A stretch of DNA of 5,554 bases from NCBI GenBank assembly GCA_022563275.1, contig JADFNR010000163.1, positions 1 to 5,554 of the forward strand, read 5' to 3'. Positions 5,526 through 5,554 of the stretch are shown in pieces. Origin of the DNA: Chloroflexota bacterium. Lineage in GTDB: Bacteria > Chloroflexota > Dehalococcoidia > UBA3495. The translations under genes and the position numbers were made by a program. The notes under the pieces are model-generated. The model had not been told where the DNA came from, did no database searches, and saw only the letters and a program-made list of their open reading frames with translations. Positions within the stretch are counted from its first letter, which is position 1. Every line of letters starts with the position of its first letter.

Positions 5526-5553
5526 ATTATATACCCGTTGCGGGCGCGGGCAA
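5526..5553 (-). promoter_or_regulatory. Promoter of the MmgE/PrpD gene
   Basis: On the minus strand a perfect TATAAT (5526-5531) is preceded by TTGCCC (5548-5553) at a 16-base spacing. The predicted start is near 5519, giving a leader of about 45 nt. The -35 match is modest (4 of 6) and it lies at the window edge, so anything further upstream cannot be seen. Confidence 0.65.
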
Positions 5554-5554
5554 G

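Noticed and set aside
1..5554. Mobile element, CRISPR array, toxin-antitoxin or defence system
   Set aside because: No transposase, integrase, regularly spaced repeats, terminal inverted repeats or defence-type proteins are present; all five genes are metabolic or accessory enzymes.

Overview
The window is GC-rich bacterial chromosomal DNA. It carries five complete protein genes and the 5' end of a 23S rRNA gene. The rRNA fragment (1-156, minus strand) has its own near-consensus promoter and a leader of about 200 nt. The next thing upstream of it is a protein gene, so no 16S gene sits where a standard 16S-23S operon would have one. Unlinked 16S and 23S genes are known from several phyla, including Dehalococcoides-type Chloroflexota. 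The gene content (crotonase-like protein, class D flavin monooxygenase-like protein, MmgE/PrpD protein, TIGR03086/DinB-like protein) would suit the Dehalococcoidia/SAR202 part of that phylum. This taxonomic placement is an inference from gene style, not a measurement.

Layout from left to right: 1-156 is the 23S 5' end (minus). 157-493 holds the structured rRNA leader, the rRNA promoter (384-389 and 361-366) and two hairpins that follow the crotonase gene. 494-1360 is an enoyl-CoA hydratase/isomerase-family gene (minus). 1361-1549 is a divergent intergenic region. 1550-2740 is an acyl-CoA-dehydrogenase-like class D flavin monooxygenase (plus), followed by 2815-3240, a small stand-alone MOSC protein (plus). 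3270-3302 is a bidirectional terminator between converging genes. 3322-3897 is a TIGR03086 / maleylpyruvate-isomerase-N-like protein (minus). 3898-4102 holds the terminator of the next gene, overlapped by the promoter of the 3322-3897 gene. 4103-5473 is an MmgE/PrpD-family gene (minus), with its own promoter at the right edge.

The protein genes look like parts of organic-acid and CoA-ester catabolism: a crotonase, a flavin oxygenase, and a dehydratase/decarboxylase/epimerase-fold enzyme. They do not form one operon. Only the monooxygenase and MOSC genes are plausibly cotranscribed, and each minus-strand gene seems to have its own control signals. No pathway can be assigned with certainty.

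I see no mobile element, CRISPR array, tRNA, phage gene or defence system. The most notable signals are regulatory and architectural: the unlinked 23S gene with its own promoter and a string of leader hairpins, and a promoter whose -35 box lies inside the upstream gene's terminator hairpin.
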